A DNA stretch of 64,000 bases from CAYMAZ01 sp964388575 (GTDB lineage: Bacteria > Bacteroidota > Bacteroidia > Bacteroidales > DTU049). Of the stretch, positions 36,576 through 44,555 are shown in pieces. The notes beneath the pieces were generated by a model. The model was given only the letters and a program-made list of their open reading frames with translations. It did no database searches and had not been told where the DNA came from. Position 1 is the first letter of the stretch. The number at the start of each line of letters is the position of its first letter. The stretch covers positions 32,058-96,057 of the forward strand of contig CAYMAZ010000010.1 of assembly GCA_964388575.1 (NCBI GenBank), read 5' to 3'. A program made the position numbers and the translations under genes.

Positions 36576-37859
36576 TCATGTATATTTAAACGTTGACAGA
36601 TCCCATGGGTGTGCATTTGAAGCTATTATCTGAATTGTTCCATATTTGTTTTCATAGGATCCCTGACCGAATTTGCTGTCGTAAAAATCTCTGTGGCGTT
36701 GAGATGGGGTTAATGTGTTGGGGTTTGACTCCCTGTTTGTTCTCATTGGTCCGTTTTCATGAAACTCTGCTCTTTTTTCGGCGACATCTTTAGTAAGATG
36801 CTGAAATGGCTTGCATGCTGGGAAAACAAAATCAATGAGGAATTCTGTAAATTCTTGTGAATACTCAATAAAATCATATTGTACCTGCCAGCGAAAAGTT
36901 TCATGCCTGAAAATATCTAAAAATTCCATTCTGAAGTATTTCTCCATACACTGCATGCGTTCTGCAAATATTCCTGGTGTAATACACTGTGTTTTTCTGA
37001 CTGCTTCTGGAGGATTCCGTGAAAGTGACCAGGGAAAAATATGTGGAGCAAAAGTCACATATGATAGACTCCACAAATTTAAGTCCGACAAAATCTTTCC
37101 CCACATATCCCTTATTTTTTCAAATGTAATAATATCCGGCAAATACTTTTTTTCAATATCGTCTCTTATAAACTCCCATTCTTTTTGATCCGGAACTCCA
37201 AATTTTGAATTTGCACAAAGATTATCAAATGCCTGAATACGTTCTTCAGATAATGCCATATGATGCGGAGTAGGAGGATTCACTTCAATGAACTGCTTTT
37301 CAAATATAAGACTGTTACGTGTTACAACTGAGCCTTCAGCAGCTTTATCAAGGCCCCTTTCTATCTGAATTCTGAGAAAATCAGGAAGAGTCATTCCTTC
37401 CTGTTCACCGAGAGCAATGAGCTCCTGAATTGCAATGATGATATTCTGAGGATTTTGAAGTAATTCCACCTCAACATTAGAAGCCTTCCCGTTTTTTTCA
37501 TCAACAGCTGCTTTATATGACCGTTCCAGCGATTCCACAGAATGATGCAAAGCTGAAACACATGATTTCAGCAATGCTTTATCATCATATTCTGAATATT
37601 CTGTCCCTTTTTGTGTCTGATTCTGTTGGGTCAACACTTTTGTGTAATATTCACTGAAACGACCAAACAAATTTTCATTTGCGATGTGTGCATTGAATTC
37701 ATTGAGATCATCGTTTTCCTGTCCAAGCTTTTCGATTCTTGACAAAACTTCCTGCATCGCATTCATATTTTCACCTGTCAGTCCCATGGATTGACATTGT
37801 TTATACATATTTTGAAATGCATCGAGCATAGAACCCAATATCATCGGATCTATTGGCAT
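36576..37859 (-). CDS. Unrecognised 427-residue cytosolic protein
   Basis: I do not recognise this protein. No signal peptide, no membrane segments, no repeats. The N-terminal third is helical and polar (SRIEKLGQENDDLNEF), with a Gln/Thr-rich linker near residue 80. The C-terminal half is rich in aromatic residues and His (FAPHIFPWSLSRNPP, RHETFRWQVQYDF, ending NAHPWDLSTFKYT). It follows the 229-residue unknown gene by 12 nt and likely belongs to a mazG-led transcript. Base composition is like its neighbours. Possibly two domains, helical then alpha/beta. Confidence 0.7.
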   Translation of the reverse strand: MPIDPMILGSMLDAFQNMYKQCQSMGLTGENMNAMQEVLSRIEKLGQENDDLNEFNAHIANENLFGRFSEYYTKVLTQQNQTQKGTEYSEYDDKALLKSCVSALHHSVESLERSYKAAVDEKNGKASNVEVELLQNPQNIIIAIQELIALGEQEGMTLPDFLRIQIERGLDKAAEGSVVTRNSLIFEKQFIEVNPPTPHHMALSEERIQAFDNLCANSKFGVPDQKEWEFIRDDIEKKYLPDIITFEKIRDMWGKILSDLNLWSLSYVTFAPHIFPWSLSRNPPEAVRKTQCITPGIFAERMQCMEKYFRMEFLDIFRHETFRWQVQYDFIEYSQEFTEFLIDFVFPACKPFQHLTKDVAEKRAEFHENGPMRTNRESNPNTLTPSQRHRDFYDSKFGQGSYENKYGTIQIIASNAHPWDLSTFKYT

Positions 37860-37871
37860 ACCACTTTATTT

Positions 37872-38561
37872 TTATCGTTTTACTAATTCTGCAAACAAAG
37901 TCCGTAATTCACGAAGATGTTCTTCTCCAAATGGGCTTTTTTTCATATGTCTTGGTTCAAAACATATATCCGGATTAACCTTCCAGTCCTGATGCCATTT
38001 CTGATTTGTTTGTTCTACCGTTCTAACATTTTCTGATAGGGACTGACGAATATCATTTGCTGTTTCGTTCATTTCAACTTTATATGACTCCGGGACAACC
38101 GCCCGAATGTAAATGCCATATTCAACAAGCAAATCAAGATCCCCGAAAAACAGCATAGAGTTTGACTCATCCAGGCTGATTGCAATATTATGTTCGTTTA
38201 AAACTTCATTAACAAATGAAATTAAATCTGCGACCTGATCATAATGATCAATTTCAGAAAGTATTTTCTGTGCTGCACCAGCCCGAACAGTTTCATGATG
38301 CTTCAAATAATGTTCTCGCTCCATCAGAAACTGATCCTTTATCAGAGCAATACCACACAGTTCATTCAGATTTCCAATTTTTTCCCTGATTTCATCTAAG
38401 GTTTTACATGATGACACAGCTTCCGCCAATTGTTTTTCAGCTGAAAATGTATTCGTGTAATTGGCATTTCCCGCATATTTATCTGCTCTGACAGTATAAT
38501 ATCTCTTGTATTTCTGTAAAAGTTCAAGGCTCATTTGAATGAAATTAATAAGATGAGCCAA
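37872..38561 (-). CDS. Unrecognised 229-residue cytosolic protein
   Basis: I do not recognise this protein. It is soluble and charged, with an N-terminal helix (MSLELLQKYKRYYTVRADKY) and a predicted helical body; His and Glu are frequent (EREHYLKHHETVRAG). Start at 38561 or at the internal Met at 38534 (MSLELLQK), which would leave a 57-nt gap to mazG. The next gene follows 12 nt later and its product also lacks known motifs, so the two may form a complex. Confidence 0.65.
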   Translation of the reverse strand: MAHLINFIQMSLELLQKYKRYYTVRADKYAGNANYTNTFSAEKQLAEAVSSCKTLDEIREKIGNLNELCGIALIKDQFLMEREHYLKHHETVRAGAAQKILSEIDHYDQVADLISFVNEVLNEHNIAISLDESNSMLFFGDLDLLVEYGIYIRAVVPESYKVEMNETANDIRQSLSENVRTVEQTNQKWHQDWKVNPDICFEPRHMKKSPFGEEHLRELRTLFAELVKR

Positions 38562-38591
38562 AGTTATAACATATTCTGTTAAATGTGCAAT

Positions 38592-39374
38592 TTATTTGCC
38601 CTGATTCTCCATGTCTTTCACATCATTCCACAATTGATCCTGCTGCTCAAGATTGAGATTTTCAAATTTCTGTCCTTTACTTTTTGCAAGATACTCCATC
38701 TCTTTAAAACGCCTAATGAATTTTTTATTTGTTTTTTCAAGTGCATTTTCTGCGTTGATGTTAAGAAAACGTCCATAATTGACCAATGCAAAAATCAAAT
38801 CACCAAATTCTTCTTCAATTTTTTCCACAGACTGTCCCGATTCCGACTCAGCACTGAGTTCATGTAATTCTTCAACGACCTTTGCCCAAACCTGCTCTTT
38901 TGTGTCCCATTCAAATCCAACACCTCTTGCCTTTTCCTGAATTCTGAATGCTTTCACCATTGAAGGCAAAGAGTTAGGAACTCCGTCAAGCACACCTCTT
39001 TTTCCCTTCCTGATTTTGATTTTTTCCCAGTTTTCCTTTACTTCGTGCTCGTCGGCAACCTGGATATCTCCAAAAACATGCGGATGTCTTTCTATCAATT
39101 TTTTGTTTATTGCTTCTAATACATCAGAAATATCAAACTCTCCGGCTTCAGATCCAAGTTTCGCATAAAATACAACATGCAGCATAATGTCGCCAAGTTC
39201 TCCCTTAACGTCCTGATATTTTTTTTCAAGTATTGCATCTGCAAGTTCATAGACTTCTTCTATTGTTAGATATCTCAAACTCTCAAAGTTTTGTTTTTTG
39301 TCCCAGGGACATTTCTCTCTCAGCTCATCCATGATTGATAACAACTCTTCAAATGCAGCTAGTTCACGTTTCAT
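38592..39374 (-). CDS. mazG: Nucleoside triphosphate pyrophosphohydrolase MazG
   Basis: A 260-residue all-helical enzyme that hydrolyses (d)NTPs to monophosphates and pyrophosphate. I prefer ATG 39374 (MKRELAAFEELL) over 39407 because family proteins begin there. Tandem MazG domains show CPWDKKQNFESLRYLTIEE, the metal-binding EExxE-type set (EEVYELADAI, GELGDIMLHV), and the second copy EEEFGDLIFALVNYGR. Probably removes damaged nucleotides; in some bacteria MazG also affects ppGpp. It heads a likely three-gene unit. Confidence 0.95.
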   Translation of the reverse strand: MKRELAAFEELLSIMDELREKCPWDKKQNFESLRYLTIEEVYELADAILEKKYQDVKGELGDIMLHVVFYAKLGSEAGEFDISDVLEAINKKLIERHPHVFGDIQVADEHEVKENWEKIKIRKGKRGVLDGVPNSLPSMVKAFRIQEKARGVGFEWDTKEQVWAKVVEELHELSAESESGQSVEKIEEEFGDLIFALVNYGRFLNINAENALEKTNKKFIRRFKEMEYLAKSKGQKFENLNLEQQDQLWNDVKDMENQGK

Positions 39375-39407
39375 CGATCCTATATGTTTTATGAAAAATA
39401 ATTTCAA

Positions 39408-39415
39408 TATTTTTG
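39408..39415 (+). promoter_or_regulatory. Candidate -7 element for the PagL-like gene
   Basis: TATTTTTG, 20 nt before the ATG at 39436. It abuts, base to base, a minus-strand candidate for mazG. Confidence 0.4.
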
Positions 39416-39423
39416 CAAAGATA
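39416..39423 (-). promoter_or_regulatory. Candidate -7 element for mazG cluster
   Basis: The minus strand reads TATCTTTG, about 41 nt before the chosen mazG ATG. It lies back-to-back with the plus-strand element at 39408-39415. Confidence 0.4.
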
Positions 39424-39435
39424 CTGTTTTAGATA

Positions 39436-40547
39436 ATGCATCATACTGTGAATTTATCATTATATTCTGTAACAAAAACCTTTCTCTTAAGCCTGATGTG
39501 CCTGCTGCAGAGCATGTCCATTTCTGCCCAGAAACATCATCAACCCTCAACCGGAACAGAATTGAAAGTTCACTATGCCTTTCTCATGGCACATCATAAT
39601 CATATGCGGGTTCTGACAGGACAGCATTTTCCGGTTTATCAGCTAAATCTTTTTAAATCAGGCTATCATGGCAAGGAATGGCAACAACTTTATGATTATC
39701 CTCAATATGGGATATCTTTGATATATAGTCCGTTAAGTAGCCCTGAATATCTTGGTTACGGCATCGGTGCAGTCCCGTTTATTAACTTTCCTGTGTTCAG
39801 TAAGAACAGATTATCTGCTTGTTTCTTTGTCGGAAGCGGTATCGGCTACATTGAAAAACCATTTCATATTGTTGAAAATTANNNNNNNNNNATCTGAATG
39901 CAGTTCTTATGGGACAGGCAGATTTCAGATACAAAATTTCACGAAATTCAGAAATTTCAGCAGGAATTTCAATAACCCATTTCTCTAATGGAAAGGCCAA
40001 AACACCCAATCTCGGAATCAACAATATTGGTGCCTTTACAGGCTACGCATATCATTTCCCGATTCAAAACGATATTCATCCTACAGAATTTTCAAACGAC
40101 AAGCGGTTATGGGAACACAACGTTTTCTTTTCAATTTCAACGAAACAGATTTATCCTGTTGGCGGTAAGAATTATCTGTATACGGCCTATTCTCTGAATT
40201 CAAAAAGAATATTTAACAAAAAAAGAAAAATCGGAGTCGGAATTGATGTCTTCTATGATTATTCAGATCGTGCTCACTTTCAGAAAAAAGGGTTTGACAA
40301 TCCTAATATGACATACATTAAACCAGCGATTTATGCTCTCCATGATTTCAGATTTGGCAAAATGTCAATTTTCATTCATATCGGAACATATCTTTATGCT
40401 TTCGATAAAAACCAACACGTGGGAATGATCTATGATCGTGTTGGAATACAATACTATTTCAATGATATTTTCAGTACATTTGTTGCATTGAAAACACATT
40501 ATGCAAAGGCTGACTGTATTGAATGGGCCTTAAATCTGAGTTTTTAA
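39436..40547 (+). CDS. PagL-like lipid A 3-O-deacylase / acyloxyacyl hydrolase (split by assembly gap)
   Basis: One gene that appears as two frames because of a 10-N run at 39882-39891. The first part (39436-39881) has a signal peptide (LLSLMCLLQSMSISAQ) and beta-barrel sequence ending FHIVEN. The second resumes as LNAVLMGQADFRYKIS and carries the PagL active-site signature ITHFSNGKAKTPNLGIN, with the catalytic His-Ser. Family members remove an acyl chain from lipid A in the outer membrane. The expected sequence around the gap (GSHLNA-type) is consistent with only a few residues missing. It is about 360 residues, longer than Pseudomonas PagL. The GIN-domain lipoprotein gene follows 18 nt later. 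Confidence 0.8.
39882..39891. other. Assembly gap of 10 N inside the PagL-like gene
   Basis: The reading frame differs on the two sides (offset 2), although both sides belong to one protein family. The N count is therefore probably not the true gap length. It does not sit in a repeat, unlike the two 100-N gaps. Confidence 0.8.
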
Positions 40548-40565
40548 ACCATAAGTTATATCAGA

Positions 40566-41324
40566 GTGAACCAACATCATATAATTCAATTCATACCAAA
40601 GATTCTGATTGTTTTTCCTCTACTTATATTTTTGTATGGTTGTAAAGAGAATCATATCCACGGAACTGGAAAAATGACGACTGAAACACGTTTTATTCAA
40701 CCATTTCATTCTGTCCGGATAAGTGATAACATTTCAACCTGTTTTTATTTTTCCGAAAATGACACATTTAAAATTGTTCTTCAGGGAGGAGAAAAGCTGT
40801 TGCCAAAAGTCTGCACAAATGTCATAGATTCTGTACTGCACATCTCAAATGGCAATAAATGGAACTGGATCAGAGATTACAGCAAAAGTGATATTACAAT
40901 GGCTGTTTACACAAACTCTGTCAGGAATATGACTTATGATGGTTACAAAGAAGTTGAATTTGTTGATACTTTGAATGTTCCTGTGTTCGGTTTTGAATCC
41001 ATGGGTGGAATGGGGCCTGTCAACCTGAAAATTCGTTGTGATTCAGTTTCACTGCAAATCCATAAAGGCTCTCCTGATATTACTATTTCAGGATTATCAG
41101 AACACCTCTACCTTTATTCACATGCACATGGAAAAATTGATGCATTGAATTTCCATTGCGAACATGTTGTAGTCCATTCAGCCGGTACTGCAGAAAGTTA
41201 CGTTTCACCATCAGCTTCTATCGGTGCAACTATTGATTATATCGGAAATATCTACTACAGAAATAATCCTCAAATTATCTGGCTTGTTGAAAACAATTCA
41301 GGGAAATTGATTAAAATTGATTAA
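40566..41324 (+). CDS. Lipoprotein with GIN/DUF2807-type adhesin-head domain
   Basis: A 252-residue lipoprotein. Start is GTG at 40566; there is no in-frame ATG before the lipobox (IFLYGC), so GTG is the reasonable choice. After the lipid-anchored Cys comes a right-handed beta-helix-like domain (GTGKMTTETRFIQPFHSVRI, then short repeating strands) typical of the putative auto-transporter adhesin head GIN domain, common in Bacteroidetes and of unknown function. It lies 18 nt after the PagL-like gene, likely the same transcript. Its stop shares TTAA (41321-41324) with the convergent proS stop. Confidence 0.8.
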   Translation: MNQHHIIQFIPKILIVFPLLIFLYGCKENHIHGTGKMTTETRFIQPFHSVRISDNISTCFYFSENDTFKIVLQGGEKLLPKVCTNVIDSVLHISNGNKWNWIRDYSKSDITMAVYTNSVRNMTYDGYKEVEFVDTLNVPVFGFESMGGMGPVNLKIRCDSVSLQIHKGSPDITISGLSEHLYLYSHAHGKIDALNFHCEHVVVHSAGTAESYVSPSASIGATIDYIGNIYYRNNPQIIWLVENNSGKLIKID

Positions 41325-42793
41325 TATGCTCTGGCAAAAACCACTCTCTGTCGGGAGGGTTTTCCTGAATAAATGCATTTTCCTTCTTCCTGATCACCTT
41401 CTATAGGAATCACACGTATGGTTGCTTTTGTTTCTTCCTTGATTTTTTGTTCTGTTTCTTCTGTTCCATCCCAGTGTGCCAACAAAAATCCCCCTTTTTC
41501 AATTGCTGCTTTAAATTCAATCCAGTCATCAACCTTAAATGTATTCTCAGATCTAAAATTAAGAGCTTTTGTATACAGATTCTCCTGAATTTCACTCAAT
41601 AACTTTTCAATTTTATCGGTCAACCCATCCAGTCCTGCAGGAGACTTTTGAAGCGTATCACGTCTTGCAATTTCTACACAGGAGTTGTCAACATCACGTG
41701 GACCTACAGCGATTCTTAAAGGAACTCCTTTGAGTTCATATTCGGCAAACTTCCATCCGGGTTTGTTATTATCGCTACTGTCATATTTTACAGAAATTCC
41801 ATTTTTTCTCAAATTATCAATAACCGGTTTGATGTAATTGTTGACTTTATCAAATTCATCATTATTTTTATAAATTGGAATTACAACGACCTGAATGGGA
41901 GCAAGTTTTGGTGGAAGTACCAATCCTTTGTCATCACTGTGGGTCATAATTAATGCGCCAATCAGCCTTGTTGAAACACCCCATGAAGTTGCCCAAACAT
42001 ACTCAAGCTGATTTTCACGAGTCAGATACTTCACATCAAATGCTTTTGCAAAATTCTGTCCTAAAAAATGAGAAGTTCCGGCCTGTAACGCTTTCCCATC
42101 CTGCATCAGGGCTTCAATACAATACGTTTCTTCTGCACCTGCAAATCGTTCATTGGGACTTTTAACCCCTTTCAAAATTGGGATAGCCAGGAATTTCTCT
42201 GCAAACTCAGCATACACATCCAGCATCCGCTCAGCCTCTTCAATGGCTTCATCTCTTGTAGCATGTGCAGTATGTCCTTCCTGCCATAAAAATTCTGCAG
42301 TTCTTAAAAATAGTCTGGTTCGCATTTCCCATCTCACAACATTTGCCCACTGATTAATCAGAATCGGTAGATCCCTGTATGATTGAATCCAGTTTTTATA
42401 TGAATCCCAGATAATAGTTTCAGATGTTGGCCGTACGATTAACTCCTCTTCAAGTTTTGCATCCGGATCAACAATGATCCCGCTACCTTCTTCATCATTT
42501 TTTAGCCTGTAATGTGTAATGACCGCACATTCTTTTGCAAACCCTTCAACATGGCTTGCTTCTTTACTGAAAAATGATTTTGGTATGAAAATTGGGAAAT
42601 AGGCATTTTCATGTCCTGTCTCTTTAAACATTTTATCCAGTGCAGCCTGCATTTTTTCCCAAATTGAATAACCATAAGGTTTAATAATCATGCAGCCTCT
42701 TACAGCAGAGTTCTCCGCCATGCCTGCTTTCAAAACAAGGTCATTATACCACATTGAATAATTTTCCTCTCTGCTTGTTAAGAATTTTCCCAT
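41321..42793 (-). CDS. proS: Prolyl-tRNA synthetase (eukaryote/archaea-like type)
   Basis: A 490-residue class II synthetase charging tRNA-Pro. It has the short form without the bacterial editing insertion: begins FLTSREENYSMWYNDLVLKA, class II motif RGCMIIKPYGYSIWE, then VRPTSETIIW, FLWQEGHTAHAT and EAGTSHFLGQ-like QAGTSHFLGQNFAKAF. The C-terminal extension ends in VVFARAY, as in the eukaryote-like family. This type is usual in Bacteroidetes. It diverges from the low-complexity lipoprotein gene. Confidence 0.96.
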   Translation of the reverse strand: MGKFLTSREENYSMWYNDLVLKAGMAENSAVRGCMIIKPYGYSIWEKMQAALDKMFKETGHENAYFPIFIPKSFFSKEASHVEGFAKECAVITHYRLKNDEEGSGIIVDPDAKLEEELIVRPTSETIIWDSYKNWIQSYRDLPILINQWANVVRWEMRTRLFLRTAEFLWQEGHTAHATRDEAIEEAERMLDVYAEFAEKFLAIPILKGVKSPNERFAGAEETYCIEALMQDGKALQAGTSHFLGQNFAKAFDVKYLTRENQLEYVWATSWGVSTRLIGALIMTHSDDKGLVLPPKLAPIQVVVIPIYKNNDEFDKVNNYIKPVIDNLRKNGISVKYDSSDNNKPGWKFAEYELKGVPLRIAVGPRDVDNSCVEIARRDTLQKSPAGLDGLTDKIEKLLSEIQENLYTKALNFRSENTFKVDDWIEFKAAIEKGGFLLAHWDGTEETEQKIKEETKATIRVIPIEGDQEEGKCIYSGKPSRQRVVFARAY

Positions 42794-42798
42794 TTTTC

Positions 42799-42806
42799 TA
42801 CTTTTG
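42799..42806 (+). promoter_or_regulatory. Candidate -7 element for the low-complexity lipoprotein gene
   Basis: TACTTTTG, implying a leader of roughly 70 nt before the ATG at 42883, longer than elsewhere in the window. Confidence 0.35.
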
Positions 42807-42869
42807 GTATGAAGTTTGTAAAATTATATGTACGAAAAAATTAGAAATGCAAAAATATAAATTTTTTAT

Positions 42870-42875
42870 GGAGGG
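42870..42875 (+). promoter_or_regulatory. Strong Shine-Dalgarno site deciding the lipoprotein start
   Basis: GGAGGG, 7 nt before ATG 42883. Clear Shine-Dalgarno sites are rare in this genome, so it supports this start over the earlier in-frame ATG at 42754, which lies inside proS. Confidence 0.75.
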
Positions 42876-42882
42876 TATTAAA

Positions 42883-44523
42883 ATGAAAACAAGATTTAAA
42901 ATTTGGGTTATTCCACTTGTCATCCTGACAATGAGTGCCTGCACAACAAACTACTACACAACAGTCCCAAATTACGACGATGTGTATTACACCAGAAGCA
43001 ATGCACCAGCTGATGTTCAGCCTGCAACAAAGACTACTCAGGAAACTCCTGTATATCAGGAAACTCCTGTGTATGAAGATGAGTTTGCCTATGAAGACAA
43101 AAACTACACAACTGAATCCTACGTTGATGAGGAAGGTAACACATACGTTACAAACAATTATTATGGGGATGTATATAATTATGATGATTATTACGACTAC
43201 GAATATGCAGCGCGTATTCGAAGATTCCATGCTCCCTACACAGGATTCACTTACTATCACGGATATTATACAAACTATTACTGGTATACTTACGACCCAT
43301 ACTACTGGGGTGTAAGTATATATCTGGGCTACCCCTGGTGGAGACCAAACTATTATTCATATTTCAGTCCCTGGCATTATGGTTATGGATGGTACGGATG
43401 GCACAGTCCATATTACAGTTGGGGATACCCATACGGCGGCTATTGGGGTTATGGCTATGGAAGTAACTACTGGTACGGATATAACCATGGATACTGGGAT
43501 GGGTACTACGCAGGTTCCGGCTACTACTACTATAACAGCCAGGATTATTATGGTAATACATATTATTATGGACCGAGAGATCATATCGGATCAACAAATA
43601 CACAAGGTGGAACCAATAACATGGGCAGTCTGAACAACATGACCTTCGGAAGTGTTGCTGAACCCCTGATGGCTTCAAATATGTCCAAAACAATTCTTAA
43701 ACCTCAGGAAACTGCTTCCTTCCAGAATACCATTAGTGCGCCTGTTGAAAAACCTGAAAACGTTAATCAGGTTTCCAGAACCAATGAAATGACTGAGGCA
43801 AAAACCAACATTAAGGAAACAACCAATACCAGCATACGTCCTTCTGAAACAACTGTATCTACTGAAGCTCGTCCTACTGAAGCTCGTCCTACTGAAGCTC
43901 GTCCTACTGAAGCTCGTCCCGGTGAAACCAATCAGGTAAGACCCTACACTTCTCCTGAATACAGCCGACCGAAATCAAACCAGGAATATTCAACCACAGG
44001 TGGAAGAGACTATGAAAAACCAAATTATTACCAGTCAAATCCTGTTTCCCCCGCAAGATCAACCGGAACATATTCACGTCCTTCAACTTCAGGAAACAGA
44101 CCGTCTGGCACAACAACACGACCATCTACTTCAGGAACTCAAAACAACACTGGAACATATTCTCGTCCGAATACCGGAACCAATAATTCAAGAGGGACCT
44201 ATACAAGACCTTCCACTGGAAATCAAAACACAAGAGGAACTTATACCCGCCCCTCATCAGGAAGCAGTAACTCAAGCAGAACATATACACGTCCTTCTTC
44301 AGGAGGCAGTAATTCAAGCGGAACGTATACACGCCCTTCATCTGGAAGCAGTAATTCACGAAGTACATATACACGTCCTTCCTCAGGAAGCAGTAGCTCA
44401 AGTGGATCATACTCACGTCCATCCTCTGGAAGTAGTTCATCCGGTAGTGCAACCCGCAGTTCAGGAACCAGCAGTAGCTCATCTTCAAGAAGTGGCGGTA
44501 GCTCCTCACCATCAAGAAGATAA
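42883..44523 (+). CDS. Low-complexity lipoprotein: Tyr/Trp/Gly-rich then Ser/Thr/Arg/Pro repeats
   Basis: A 546-residue lipoprotein (start ATG 42883, lipobox VILTMSAC). Residues about 20-100 are acidic and Tyr-rich. About 105-240 is dense in Tyr, Trp and Gly (YYHGYYTNYYWYTYDPYYWG). The C-terminal part carries four perfect TEARP units and then many SSGSSNSxxTYTRPS-type units to the end, which is Ser/Arg-rich and basic. Such composition suggests a disordered, surface-exposed or peptidoglycan-contacting tail. No known domain. It is followed 32 nt later by a FadL-type porin gene, so a role in the outer membrane is likely. The repetitive tail creates long but false frames on both strands. Confidence 0.75.
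   Translation: MKTRFKIWVIPLVILTMSACTTNYYTTVPNYDDVYYTRSNAPADVQPATKTTQETPVYQETPVYEDEFAYEDKNYTTESYVDEEGNTYVTNNYYGDVYNYDDYYDYEYAARIRRFHAPYTGFTYYHGYYTNYYWYTYDPYYWGVSIYLGYPWWRPNYYSYFSPWHYGYGWYGWHSPYYSWGYPYGGYWGYGYGSNYWYGYNHGYWDGYYAGSGYYYYNSQDYYGNTYYYGPRDHIGSTNTQGGTNNMGSLNNMTFGSVAEPLMASNMSKTILKPQETASFQNTISAPVEKPENVNQVSRTNEMTEAKTNIKETTNTSIRPSETTVSTEARPTEARPTEARPTEARPGETNQVRPYTSPEYSRPKSNQEYSTTGGRDYEKPNYYQSNPVSPARSTGTYSRPSTSGNRPSGTTTRPSTSGTQNNTGTYSRPNTGTNNSRGTYTRPSTGNQNTRGTYTRPSSGSSNSSRTYTRPSSGGSNSSGTYTRPSSGSSNSRSTYTRPSSGSSSSSGSYSRPSSGSSSSGSATRSSGTSSSSSSRSGGSSSPSRR
43863..43919 (+). repeat. Four tandem 15-bp units encoding TEARP
   Basis: The 15-bp unit actgaagctcgtcct occurs four times in a row, the last ending in ccc. 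Being a multiple of three, copy-number change would lengthen or shorten the protein without shifting frame. Confidence 0.9.
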
Positions 44524-44555
44524 TAATATTTCAACGTAAAAACCGAAAAATCTTT

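Noticed and set aside
43904..44539. Long alternative frames (97-179 residues) on both strands in the lipoprotein tail
   Set aside because: A by-product of the Ser/Arg/Pro low-complexity repeats. Only the frame with the lipobox and the Shine-Dalgarno site is supported.
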